Shown: positions 1 to 6,999 of the stretch, in pieces
How positions within the stretch are numbered: the first letter of the stretch is position 1
How the letters are laid out: every line of letters begins with the position of its first letter
DNA from: JARROD01 sp037384225
GTDB taxonomy: Bacteria > Pseudomonadota > Gammaproteobacteria > Pseudomonadales > Cellvibrionaceae
Assembly (NCBI GenBank): GCA_037384225.1
Contig: JARROD010000077.1
Coordinates: 1-12,623 of the forward strand
DNA: 12,623 nt
Direction of reading: 5' to 3'
Translations under genes and position numbers: made by a program
The notes under the pieces: generated by a model
Database searches by the model: none
Told to the model about the DNA's origin: nothing
What the model saw: the letters and a program-made list of their open reading frames with translations, nothing else

Positions 1-6
1 GCCAAT

Positions 7-327
7 ATGAATAAAAATAAGAAAAGAGTGATAGCGAGGTCGAGCACAGGCAATAGAGGTTTGGTTATTGAAGTCTTTGGAAATTTTAATCTGCAATTGC
101 ATGGTGAATTTCGCGCCGCCTATGAAGGCCAGGGGCAGCGTTATAATTGCTACGCTATCAATCTGAGAAACTGCACGAGTCTCGATAGCGCCGGGCTGGG
201 TATGTTGCTGTTGCTGCGCGAATTCAGCGGTCTGGGAAAGCCGCAGTTACTGATAACCCACTGTTCCCCGGAAGTTCGGCAGGTGCTGCACTACGCCAGT
301 TTTGATCAGCTTTTCACTATACATTAG
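7..327 (+). CDS. STAS-domain protein (anti-sigma factor antagonist type)
   Basis: A 106-residue protein made of a single STAS domain, the fold of anti-anti-sigma factors such as SpoIIAA and of bacterial phosphatase/kinase-controlled switches. The hallmark helix start D60-S61-A62-G63-L64-G65 is intact; S61 is the residue normally phosphorylated by a partner-switch kinase. The preceding strand (YAINLRNCTSLDSAG) and the later LLITHCSPEVRQVL segment fit the domain. The start ATG lies 6 bases from the window edge, so its ribosome site and any upstream partner (often a PP2C-type response regulator in gammaproteobacteria) cannot be seen. It is followed after 131 bases by hisB, with a possible separate promoter between, so it is probably not functionally tied to histidine synthesis. 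The family call is firm; the specific partner is unknown. Confidence 0.85.
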   Translation: MNKNKKRVIARSSTGNRGLVIEVFGNFNLQLHGEFRAAYEGQGQRYNCYAINLRNCTSLDSAGLGMLLLLREFSGLGKPQLLITHCSPEVRQVLHYASFDQLFTIH

Positions 328-392
328 CCGGACAATGGCACGGAACTCCGGGTGTTATAGGTTTTGGAGACAGCCGCGTATTTTTGCAACTG

Positions 393-420
393 GCGTCAAA
401 CCCATTTCAACCTTTATAAT
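393..420 (+). promoter_or_regulatory. Candidate sigma-70 promoter for the his genes
   Basis: A perfect -10 hexamer TATAAT is at 415-420, about 39 bases before the hisB start. The best-placed -35 is GCGTCA at 393-398 with a 16-base spacer, matching the consensus at only three of six positions. It lies in the only sizeable gap before hisB, so a his promoter is plausible. The call rests mainly on the -10 box. Confidence 0.4.
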
Positions 421-458
421 TCGCGCTCTTAGACCCCGATACCCTGCTGGAGATACAG

Positions 459-1052
459 ATGGCGGAACGCTCTGCCGTAGTGAATCGCGATACGCTTGAG
501 ACCCGGATCCGTGTGGCTGTGAACCTGGATGGAACAGGTAAATCCAGCTTCGCAACGGGTGTTCCTTTCCTCGAACATATGCTGGACCAGATTGCTCGCC
601 ACGGCCTGCTCGATCTGGAAATCAGTTGTAAAGGGGATGTTCACATCGATGATCACCATTCGGTGGAAGATATTGGCATCACTTTGGGACAGGCCTTGGC
701 CAGGGCCTTGGGAAAGAAAGAAGGTATACGCCGCTACGGTCACGCTTACGTGCCTTTGGATGAAGCCTTGTCTCGGGTGGTGGTCGACTTTTCTGGCCGT
801 CCGGGTCTGGTGATGGAAGTGCCCTTTACGCAAAAGCGGGTGGGTAATTTCGATACCGAGCTGTTTTGGGAATTTTTTCAAGGGTTTGTCAACCACGCAC
901 AGGTTACCTTGCATATCGATTGTTTGAGGGGGCACAATGTCCACCACCAAATTGAAACTGTATTCAAGGCCTTTGGACGTGCACTGCGCATGGCTCTGGA
1001 ACTGGATCCACGTATGAGCGGTATGTTGCCGTCCACCAAAGGAGCACTTTAA
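459..1052 (+). CDS. hisB: Imidazoleglycerol-phosphate dehydratase
   Basis: Catalyses dehydration of imidazoleglycerol phosphate to imidazoleacetol phosphate in cytosolic histidine synthesis. At 197 residues it is the monofunctional form, without the phosphatase domain fused in enterobacteria. The two manganese-binding signatures are intact: FLEHMLDQ (37-44) with DDHHSVED (64-71) in the first half, and HHQIE (162-166) in the second. The start ATG is preceded by GGAGA at 449-453 with a 5-base gap. It is the first gene of hisB-hisH-hisA-hisF; hisH starts 11 bases after its stop codon, so the genes are almost certainly co-transcribed. No his leader peptide or attenuator was seen upstream. Confidence 0.97.
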   Translation: MAERSAVVNRDTLETRIRVAVNLDGTGKSSFATGVPFLEHMLDQIARHGLLDLEISCKGDVHIDDHHSVEDIGITLGQALARALGKKEGIRRYGHAYVPLDEALSRVVVDFSGRPGLVMEVPFTQKRVGNFDTELFWEFFQGFVNHAQVTLHIDCLRGHNVHHQIETVFKAFGRALRMALELDPRMSGMLPSTKGAL

Positions 1053-1063
1053 AAAGAACCGCT

Positions 1064-1717
1064 ATGAGCAAGCAATCTATTGCTGTGATTGACTACGGAA
1101 TGGGAAATCTCCACTCTGTAGCCAGCGCTCTGGAGCACGTTGCACCTGACGCCAGAGTACAGATAACGGCCGATTTTGGCGTGATTGATGGGGCGGACAG
1201 GGTTATTTTCCCTGGCGTCGGTGCCATTCGCGACTGTATTGGCGAAATCCGTCGCGGTGGTTTTGACAGGCAATTGGTCGCAACCATCGACAGCGGCAAG
1301 CCAGTATTGGGCATTTGTGTAGGAATGCAGGCGCTTATGGCGCACAGTGAGGAAAACGGTGGTGTCGATTGCCTGGGCTTGATGCCGGGGCAGGTGAAGT
1401 TCTTCGGCAACGACCTGCGGGATAAAAACGGAGAGTCTCTCAAAGTGCCCCATATGGGGTGGAACCAAGTTGAGCAGACTCAGGCTCATCCTCTGTGGAT
1501 GGGAATTGCGCAAAATAGCCGCTTCTATTTTGTGCACAGTTATTATGTTGAAGCGGGTGACCCCAGTTTGGTTGCCGGGCGCTGCCACTACCACTGTGAT
1601 TTTACCGCGGTACTGGCTCGGGGTAACGTTTTTGCCGTGCAGTTTCATCCGGAAAAAAGTTACCTCGCTGGCCTGCAGTTGCTGAAGAATTTTTGCACCT
1701 GGGATGGGCTGCTATAA
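1064..1717 (+). CDS. hisH: Imidazole glycerol phosphate synthase, glutamine amidotransferase subunit
   Basis: Class I glutamine amidotransferase subunit that hydrolyses glutamine and channels ammonia to HisF. The protein has 217 residues, usual for the family. The oxyanion region FPGVGAI (49-55), the nucleophile elbow GICVGMQ with C85, and the His-Glu pair H195 and E197 (FHPEKS) complete the Cys-His-Glu triad. The N-terminal IAVIDYGMGNLHSV is typical. Its ribosome site is weak (AAAGA just upstream; a better GGAG at 1041-1044 is 19 bases away inside hisB), so translation may be coupled to hisB, whose stop is 11 bases upstream. HisH acts as a heterodimer with HisF, encoded two genes later. Confidence 0.97.
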   Translation: MSKQSIAVIDYGMGNLHSVASALEHVAPDARVQITADFGVIDGADRVIFPGVGAIRDCIGEIRRGGFDRQLVATIDSGKPVLGICVGMQALMAHSEENGGVDCLGLMPGQVKFFGNDLRDKNGESLKVPHMGWNQVEQTQAHPLWMGIAQNSRFYFVHSYYVEAGDPSLVAGRCHYHCDFTAVLARGNVFAVQFHPEKSYLAGLQLLKNFCTWDGLL

Positions 1718-1760
1718 CCTGGTTATTGAGAAGTTACTGAGGATTTGATTAAGGTTGCTT

Positions 1761-2492
1761 ATGCTGATAATTCCCGCCATTGACTTAAAAGATGGTTTGT
1801 GTGTTCGCTTACGACAGGGATTGATGGAGGATTCCACAGTGTTTTCCGATGACCCTGTGGCTATGGCTGGTCAATGGGTGGAGCAGGGTGCCCGGCGTTT
1901 ACACCTGGTTGATCTCAACGGCGCCTTCGAAGGTCGACCCGTCAATGGTGACGTTGTGGGCGCCATTGTCAAAGCCTATCCTGGAGTGCCGATTCAAATC
2001 GGTGGCGGCATTCGCAGTGCTGAGGTTATCGAGCATTATCTGCAGGCGGGGGTCGACTATGTCATTATCGGAACCAAAGCCGTCAAAGAGCCCGACTTTG
2101 TCATCGAAGCCTGCCATCGATTTTCGGGGCATATTATTGTCGGCCTGGACGCAAAGAATGGACTGGTAGCCACTGATGGCTGGGCTGAAGTATCTGAACT
2201 TCGCGCCACGGATCTGGCCCGGCGCTTTGAGCCTCATGGTGTCGAAGCGATTGTGTATACAGATATAGCACGCGACGGCATGATGCAGGGCGTCAACGTT
2301 GAAGCCACTGTGGCTATGGCCCAGGCATCGTCAATTCCAGTAATTGCTTCCGGTGGTATTACCAACCTTGAAGATATCAAAGCCCTGAAAGCACAGGCAC
2401 ATAAGGGTATTTGCGGCGCTATCACCGGGCGGGCTATTTACGAGGGCAGCCTCAATGTCACCGAAGCGCAGCAAATCTGCGATGTTCAATAG
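1761..2492 (+). CDS. hisA: Phosphoribosylformimino-5-aminoimidazole carboxamide ribotide isomerase
   Basis: Isomerises ProFAR to PRFAR, the substrate of HisHF. The ATG at 1761 is preferred because AAGG sits at 1751-1754 with a 6-base gap and the product then begins MLIIPAIDLKDG, as usual; an in-frame TTG two codons earlier is less likely. This gives 243 residues forming a half-barrel-duplicated TIM barrel. The catalytic aspartates D8 (PAIDL) and D130 (GLDAK) and the phosphate-binding loops QIGGGIR (79-85) and VIASGGI are present. It starts 43 bases after hisH and lies 18 bases before hisF, in one transcription unit. Confidence 0.96.
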   Translation: MLIIPAIDLKDGLCVRLRQGLMEDSTVFSDDPVAMAGQWVEQGARRLHLVDLNGAFEGRPVNGDVVGAIVKAYPGVPIQIGGGIRSAEVIEHYLQAGVDYVIIGTKAVKEPDFVIEACHRFSGHIIVGLDAKNGLVATDGWAEVSELRATDLARRFEPHGVEAIVYTDIARDGMMQGVNVEATVAMAQASSIPVIASGGITNLEDIKALKAQAHKGICGAITGRAIYEGSLNVTEAQQICDVQ

Positions 2493-2510
2493 TTTTAATT
2501 GAGGTGATGT

Positions 2511-3284
2511 ATGGCGTTGGCCAAGCGTATTATTCCCTGTCTCGATGTCGATAAAGGCCGCGTTGTAAAAGGTGTGCAATTTGTCGATATTCGCGATGCC
2601 GGTGACCCAGTGGAAGTTGCCAAGCGCTACAACGAGCAGGGCGCCGATGAAATTACTTTTCTCGATATTACAGCCAGCCATGAAGAGCGGGATACACTGG
2701 TTCACGTTGTCGAAAAAATAGCCGGCGAGGTGTTTATTCCTCTCACCGTCGGTGGCGGGATTCGCACCAGTGAGGATATCCGCACTATGCTGAATGCGGG
2801 GGCAGACAAAGTGAGTATTAATTCCGCTGCTGTGAGAAATCCCGACTTCGTAAAGCAGGCCAGCGACCGCTTTGGCGCTCAATGCATTGTGGTCGCCATT
2901 GATGCAAAAAAAGTGAGTGGTGAAGATGAAGCCGGGCGCTGGGAAATCTTCACCCACGGTGGGCGCCAGCGGACCGGGATAGAAGCGATCGCCTGGGCCC
3001 GGCGTATGGCTGATTATGGCGCGGGTGAGATTCTCCTGACCAGTATGGATCGAGACGGAACCAAAAACGGTTTCGACCTGACGTTGACCAGAAAAATCAG
3101 CGAGGCAATACCGATACCGGTTATCGCTTCTGGTGGCGTTGGTAATTTGCAGCACCTGGCAGATGGTATTATCGAAGGGAAAGCTGACGCAGTGCTGGCG
3201 GCCAGTATATTTCACTTTGGTGAGTATTCTGTGGCGGAAGCTAAAGCTTATATGAGCCAGAGAGGTATAGAAGTTCGACTATAA
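2511..3284 (+). CDS. hisF: Imidazole glycerol phosphate synthase, cyclase subunit
   Basis: Uses ammonia from HisH to convert PRFAR into imidazole glycerol phosphate and AICAR. The 257-residue TIM barrel is of family length. The catalytic aspartates are D12 (CLDVDKGRVVKG) and D131 (VVAIDAKK); the phosphate loops LTVGGGIRT (78-86) and VIASGGVG are intact. GAGGTGATGT directly precedes the ATG and provides a strong ribosome site. It is the last gene of the block; hisG, hisD, hisC and hisI/E are not in this window. A convergent small gene begins its stop-side 144 bases downstream, with a hairpin between. Confidence 0.97.
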   Translation: MALAKRIIPCLDVDKGRVVKGVQFVDIRDAGDPVEVAKRYNEQGADEITFLDITASHEERDTLVHVVEKIAGEVFIPLTVGGGIRTSEDIRTMLNAGADKVSINSAAVRNPDFVKQASDRFGAQCIVVAIDAKKVSGEDEAGRWEIFTHGGRQRTGIEAIAWARRMADYGAGEILLTSMDRDGTKNGFDLTLTRKISEAIPIPVIASGGVGNLQHLADGIIEGKADAVLAASIFHFGEYSVAEAKAYMSQRGIEVRL

Positions 3285-3329
3285 TCCCAGTTGAAAACCT
3301 GCCGGAAAAATTACGGAGGCTTCCATTAA

Positions 3330-3377
3330 TGCACCGAACTTAAGTTGTACCGAACATAGGTTGCACAGAACACAATC
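3330..3377 (+). repeat. Three imperfect 16-bp tandem repeats downstream of hisF
   Basis: Units at 3330-3345 (TGCACCGAACTTAAGT), 3346-3361 (TGTACCGAACATAGGT) and 3362-3377 (TGCACAGAACACAATC) share the core TG-C/T-AC-x-GAAC. They lie in the untranslated tail between hisF and its convergent neighbour, just before a hairpin. No function can be assigned. Confidence 0.55.
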
Positions 3378-3411
3378 GGGCCGAGTTCTATTTTTAGTTT
3401 TTACTCAGCCC
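3378..3411. terminator. Hairpin between convergent hisF and DUF6316-like gene, possible bidirectional terminator
   Basis: GGGCCGAGT (3378-3386) pairs with ACTCAGCCC (3403-3411) with one mismatch around a T-rich 16-base loop. A second small GCCC-AAAA-GGGC hairpin overlaps at 3408-3419. The place, between two converging genes, suits a shared terminator, but no clear U-tract follows the stem on either strand, so this is not a canonical intrinsic terminator. Confidence 0.45.
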
Positions 3412-3428
3412 AAAAGGGCATGGATGTT

Positions 3429-3656
3429 TTAAGCGGCACGTTTGCCGTATTGCTCCAGCGTGGCAATCATACCCGGCTCAGCACTTTGGATAAACTCAAT
3501 AAATTCACCAGCGCCGATTTGAGCGTCTTCTTTCGAATCAAAAGGGCCAATATCCACACCTTCTCGAGTGCTGTAATACCAGTAGTTAAACTTTTGAAAC
3601 GTCCGTTCGCTGCGGGTTGGAATTTTTCCTTGTTCGCCTTTACGATTGTACATCAT
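3429..3656 (-). CDS. Small DUF6316-like protein
   Basis: A 75-residue soluble protein resembling the uncharacterised DUF6316 family common in Cellvibrionales-type gammaproteobacteria. The pattern seen is a basic start (NRKGEQGKIPTRSERTF), then a short beta segment FNYWYYSTREGVDIGPFDSK, where aromatic residues and the REG-x-D-x-GPF-x-S core are the likely family signature, then a helix EDAQIGAGEFIEFIQ. It has no membrane segment. The start is supported by AGGA (complement at 3664-3667), 7 bases before the first of two adjacent ATG codons. It is convergent with hisF. Its function is unknown; the GPF-x-S-x-E-E/D-A pattern is reminiscent of small domains that wrap one or two strands around a helix. 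Confidence 0.75.
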   Translation of the reverse strand: MMYNRKGEQGKIPTRSERTFQKFNYWYYSTREGVDIGPFDSKEDAQIGAGEFIEFIQSAEPGMIATLEQYGKRAA

Positions 3657-3932
3657 AAACTTGTCCTATCTATTACATCTGTTTGTCAATGAATACCTTG
3701 TAGATTAAGACCCTAAATATTACTCTAGGTCCAAAGAATAACCTTTAATAACAATGATTGGTTATTCCTTAAACATCCAGTATTGATAGAAAATAGGCAA
3801 CTTTCCCACAAACTGAACATTAAGTAACAAATTACCTCATATAAAGCATAGAGGCTATTATATTGTAGATTTTGGCGACATATATTATGGGCTTTAGAGT
3901 ATTTTTTTATTAAAAATAATTAAAATAATAAA
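3657..3932. other. AT-rich gap with an 8-bp dyad
   Basis: No convincing gene is seen. It holds the upstream region of the DUF6316-like gene and the downstream region of the yibQ-like gene, and is visibly richer in A and T than its surroundings, notably at 3901-3940. A perfect inverted repeat GAATAACC (3736-3743) / GGTTATTC (3760-3767), with a 16-base spacer, lies 80-111 bases upstream of the small gene and could be an operator or a hairpin. No GC-rich terminator was found for the yibQ-like gene. Confidence 0.4.
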
Positions 3933-4823
3933 TTAATTTATAAAGCTAATTTTTTTGATCTTGCCGACGTTAACTTGCTCAAGAAGCTGTGAAATGGTGA
4001 CCAATTTGACTTTATTTTTATCTACAGTCATTAAGAGTCGCTTGAGGCTATCGAGCGTCTGTGTGTAAGGATGGCCAATCGCAACGGCGAAGCCTTTTGC
4101 CCTGGCAATGTCGATCAAGTTCTGAAACTGTTTGGCGATGTCCTCGCTACGGCGGCTGTTGTCCAGAAATATATCCCGTTTTAAGCTCGGCAGTTTGTGG
4201 GCCAGGGCCACTTCCCACGCCAGGCTGTCGGCGCTTGTACGGCTGTCAACAAAGTACAGGCCCCGTTGTTTTAACGTTGACATCAACCACTCCATGGGCC
4301 GGTACTGTTGGGTGAGACGACTCCCCATATGATTACTTACCCCCTTTATATGGGGAATCGCTTCGAGATCTTTGCCCAAGGTCGTCAAAAAATCTTTGTA
4401 GGCCATTTTCTCAGTCAAGGCACCGGGGTCCAGCGGCAGGTTTCTGTTGTTACTCATGGGTATGTGCAGGATGATTTCCTTACCGGTTTTATGCCCGGCC
4501 AGCGCTAGCGCTGGCCCGTTGGGACTATGGGGGATTACCGCAAGTGTAAGGTTGGCGGGAAAGGTAGCGGCACGCATACCATTGTGTCGGTGGTAGCCGA
4601 TATCGTCGATGATGATCGCGATACGCGGTATATCAGCATCCGAGGGCGCAGCCATTATCGAACCAGAGGGGGCTGGGGGCGAGTGGTCTGGCAACGAAAG
4701 GGAGCTTGAATTGGCGCAGACACTGAAAAGCAGTAGCTGTGCAAGTAGAATAAAAACCCGCGGGCGGTTTGTCGAAAGCTTATGTGCGGGTGACGATTTA
4801 TTGTTATCCGGTAGGGAGTCCAC
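3933..4823 (-). CDS. Divergent polysaccharide deacetylase (YibQ-like)
   Basis: Member of the divergent polysaccharide deacetylase family (Polysacc_deac_2, formerly DUF610), predicted periplasmic enzymes of unknown substrate usually encoded next to ctpA and envC. The 296-residue protein has a basic N-terminus, a hydrophobic stretch (about 23-36) with a V-C-A cleavage site after residue 37, then the barrel. Conserved motifs are IAIIIDDIG (68-76; D73/D74), LHIPM (119-123), GVSNHMGS (161-168; H165), VDSRTS (192-197) and AIGHPY (248-253; H251), giving the Asp and His residues expected around a metal site. The start is GTG; an in-frame stop lies just upstream and no strong ribosome site is visible, so the exact start is uncertain. 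Transcribed after ctpA with a 120-base gap. Confidence 0.88.
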   Translation of the reverse strand: MDSLPDNNKSSPAHKLSTNRPRVFILLAQLLLFSVCANSSSLSLPDHSPPAPSGSIMAAPSDADIPRIAIIIDDIGYHRHNGMRAATFPANLTLAVIPHSPNGPALALAGHKTGKEIILHIPMSNNRNLPLDPGALTEKMAYKDFLTTLGKDLEAIPHIKGVSNHMGSRLTQQYRPMEWLMSTLKQRGLYFVDSRTSADSLAWEVALAHKLPSLKRDIFLDNSRRSEDIAKQFQNLIDIARAKGFAVAIGHPYTQTLDSLKRLLMTVDKNKVKLVTISQLLEQVNVGKIKKISFIN

Positions 4824-4843
4824 AACAGTCCGCTATTTGTAAA

Positions 4844-4925
4844 TGTGGCGCCGATTGTGAAGGATTGTTAATTTTGGCGCCACACTTTTACGGACTTTTT
4901 TCGTTCCCTGCCTCCCGCTGCAGGG
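4844..4925. promoter_or_regulatory. Two inverted repeats between ctpA and the yibQ-like gene
   Basis: A perfect 9-bp inverted repeat TGTGGCGCC (4844-4852) / GGCGCCACA (4876-4884) flanks a 23-base loop. A second, CCCTGC (4906-4911) / GCAGGG (4920-4925), has an 8-base loop. Both are in the 120-base gap of a co-directional gene pair. They could reduce read-through, protect ctpA mRNA ends or mark a regulator site. Neither is followed by a U-tract in the direction of the genes, so they are not simple terminators. Confidence 0.5.
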
Positions 4926-4943
4926 CATTAAGTTCTGAATTCT

Positions 4944-6299
4944 TTACGGCATATCAAATTGTGCCATGGTCGTCGTGGACTTCGGCTTTTGCGCAAATAT
5001 ACTCAGCCCTTTCAACAGGTTCAGAGCTTCGTATATCTGGTTGTCCTGATCAAGCAGTTCACCATTGGCACGCTGGGATTCTTCGCGGTCTTTAGCCTTG
5101 CTTTCCTCGCCGCCATTGATGTTATTCAAGTGGCCAGACAGGTCAGCTTCGGTGAAGCGGTTGCGGGGGCGAAGAGCGGTGATTTTGGCCCGCTCTACAA
5201 CAATATCCGGGTTGATCCCCTGCGCTTGTATGGAGCGGCCACTGGGGGTGAAATACAGCGCAGTAGTAAGCTTGATAGCCCGCTCTTCACTGATCGGGAT
5301 GACCGTTTGTACTGAACCCTTGCCGAAGCTCTCGGTACCCATAAGAATCGCGCGGCGGTGGTCCTGCAGGGCGCCGGCGACAATTTCCGAAGCGGAGGCT
5401 GAACCGTCGTTGATCAGTACCACCAGCGGAACGCCTCCAGTTTCATCCCCCGGTTTGGCTTTGTAGCGCAAATCGGCATTTTGCAGTCGACCCTCTGTAT
5501 ACACAATCAGCCCTTCATCCAGAAACGCGTCGGCCACTTCAACCGAAGCTTGCAGCACGCCACCGGGGTTGTTGCGCAGATCCAGTATCAGGCCTTTGAG
5601 TTCGGGGTCCTCTTTGCGGAGATCCCGAATGGCTTTGATCAGATCATCGCCGGTGCTGACCTGGAATTGCGCTATACGCAGGTAGCCGTAACCGTCATCA
5701 ATCATGCGAGCACGCACGCTTTGAACTTTGATAATGTCGCGGGTCAGTGTCAGTTCAAAGGGCTGTTCGACGCCTTCGCGGACAATGGTGACATCGATGG
5801 AGCTGTCCTTGGGGCCACGCATTTCCTTGACGGCTTCATTTAGGCTCATCCCTTTGACCGGTTTTTCTCCGAGCTTGATGATCAAGTCACCCGCTTCCAC
5901 CCCCGCCTTACTGGCCGGGGTATCATCGATAGGGGAAATGACCTTGACGAAACCGTTTTCCATGCCGACTTCAATACCCAGTCCGCCAAATTCACCGGTT
6001 GTATTGACTTGAAGGTCGTCAAAAGATGTGGCATCCAGGTAGGCCGAGTGCGGATCGAGCTCCGAGAGCATGCCCTTGATTGCATACTCCAGCAGGGTTC
6101 GATCCGTGACTTCTTCTACATAGCCCTTGCGGATGTGGTCATAGACTTTGGTAAAGGTTCGCAAATCCTCTAAAGGCAACTGGCCTTCCGCTTCATCGAC
6201 CTTTAGCTCATCTTCGCTGGCAAGCGAAGCCGGGGGCAACATTATCAGGGCGGCAACGAATGCAGCGGCAAATGGGCGGAATATACAGCGCAAAGGCAT
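4944..6299 (-). CDS. ctpA: S41 carboxy-terminal processing protease with PDZ domain
   Basis: Periplasmic serine protease of the CtpA/Prc family (S41A) that trims or degrades envelope proteins; in Pseudomonas-type bacteria CtpA degrades peptidoglycan cross-link hydrolases. The ATG at 6299 is chosen over one 25 codons upstream because AGGAG (complement 6308-6312) sits 8 bases before it and the protein then starts with a clean signal peptide (MPLRCIFRPF to ASLA, cleavage after residue 27). In the 451-residue product, the PDZ domain spans about 100-185 (GEFGGLGIEV; PASKAGVEAGD). The protease core has LDLRNNPGG (239-247), the nucleophile S302 in GSASASEI (299-306) and the general-base K327 in FGKGSVQT (325-332). 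All catalytic residues are present. The C-terminal 70 residues are charged and probably flexible. Confidence 0.94.
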   Translation of the reverse strand: MPLRCIFRPFAAAFVAALIMLPPASLASEDELKVDEAEGQLPLEDLRTFTKVYDHIRKGYVEEVTDRTLLEYAIKGMLSELDPHSAYLDATSFDDLQVNTTGEFGGLGIEVGMENGFVKVISPIDDTPASKAGVEAGDLIIKLGEKPVKGMSLNEAVKEMRGPKDSSIDVTIVREGVEQPFELTLTRDIIKVQSVRARMIDDGYGYLRIAQFQVSTGDDLIKAIRDLRKEDPELKGLILDLRNNPGGVLQASVEVADAFLDEGLIVYTEGRLQNADLRYKAKPGDETGGVPLVVLINDGSASASEIVAGALQDHRRAILMGTESFGKGSVQTVIPISEERAIKLTTALYFTPSGRSIQAQGINPDIVVERAKITALRPRNRFTEADLSGHLNNINGGEESKAKDREESQRANGELLDQDNQIYEALNLLKGLSIFAQKPKSTTTMAQFDMP

Positions 6300-6775
6300 A
6301 AAATGGGCTCCTGAAACTAACTTCGGTACTCGATCGGCCATTCCAGTGGTACGGCCGAGTATGGCTGACTGCATAAAATTCTCATTGACTACTCTAACTG
6401 GCCGTGGATATTAGTCCACACAATTTTTACGAAACCGTACAGTTATTACAGCCCCCTATCGTGCGCTACGCCAGCGTAAGCTACACATTGTAGACCGATC
6501 AGATAGGGAATAATTCGGTGAGGTTCGCAAATTAGCTCTCGATTTGATTCTCGGTTGGCTTATGTCGTATCCGGTAACACAGGAATTTTCTCGATAAGGC
6601 GGTTTAGTGGAGCCTCAACCAGTGCTGGTTCCATGAAAACACTGTTCTTGAAAATGATCAAGGCCTGGATATATGGATAAAACAAAAGTTGGCAGGGTTG
6701 GGGATAAGAAAGCATTTTTTTATTCTTTCTGAGGACTTGCTTTTTTCTTTGCTTTGTAGCCCGGAACTTAGGCCC
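6300..6775. other. Non-coding region upstream of ctpA
   Basis: No convincing gene in this 476-base stretch. It carries the ctpA ribosome site (complement of CTCCT at 6308-6312) and presumably the ctpA promoter, although no strong -35/-10 pair was found. Dyads include GTGGA-tattag-TCCAC (6404-6419), a TACGC-CA-GCGTA core near 6467-6478 and AACCAGTGCTGGTT (6617-6630), any of which could be an operator. Pyrimidine-rich tracts are found at about 6713-6756. The right edge, GGCCC at 6771-6775, is one copy of the target duplication of the MITE-like element. Confidence 0.4.
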
Positions 6776-6977
6776 TGTAAAGAAATAACTTTACATTCTC
6801 GCTGCCCCCTCATCCCACCTGGCGGTGTTGCTTGAGCTCGAAATGTCGGCAGGAGCCTTCAGCTAATAGAAAAGCCTTCAGCTAATAGAAAAGCCTTCAG
6901 CTAATAGAAAAGCCTTCGCTCAAGCGCCTTGCCAGACGGGCGATGGGACACCGAGAATGTAAAGTTATTTCTTTACA
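6776..6977. mobile_element. MITE-like non-autonomous element, 202 bp
   Basis: The ends 6776-6801 and 6952-6977 are perfect 26-bp inverted repeats beginning TGTAAAGAAATAACTTTACA. Both ends are flanked by the same 5 bases, GGCCC (6771-6775 and 6978-6982), as expected for a target-site duplication. Each terminal repeat contains its own small palindrome TGTAAAG-AAATAA-CTTTACA. Inside, the sequences still partly complement each other (for example CTGGCGG...GCTTGAG at about 6819-6836 against CTCAAGC...GCCAG at about 6919-6935), so the whole element can fold back on itself. There is no room for a transposase. The right end is 17 bases past the stop codon of the sulfotransferase-like gene. The parental transposon family was not recognised. 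Confidence 0.75.
6855..6917. repeat. Three perfect 19-bp tandem repeats in the MITE centre
   Basis: Units GCCTTCAGCTAATAGAAAA at 6855-6873, 6874-6892 and 6893-6911 are identical and are followed by a partial copy GCCTTC (6912-6917). They sit at the apex of the fold-back structure. Perfect identity suggests recent slippage or active homogenisation. There are no spacers, so this is not a CRISPR array. Confidence 0.9.
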
Positions 6978-6999
6978 GGCCCTTATGGTGTTGCCGGGT

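Noticed and set aside
429..950. A 173-codon antisense frame over hisB
   Set aside because: Antisense shadow of a firmly identified enzyme; no ribosome site or motif.
2331..3215. A 294-codon open frame opposite to hisF and the end of hisA
   Set aside because: It lies entirely antisense to well-recognised his genes, has no family motifs, and its length follows from the codon bias of the real genes.
6633..6680. A 15-codon frame beginning MKTLFLKMIKAW
   Set aside because: Looks like the start of a small membrane protein but stops after 15 codons, and its ribosome-site candidate is about 20 bases away.
6855..6917. Short CRISPR array
   Set aside because: The 19-bp units abut with no spacers and lie within a transposon-like palindrome.
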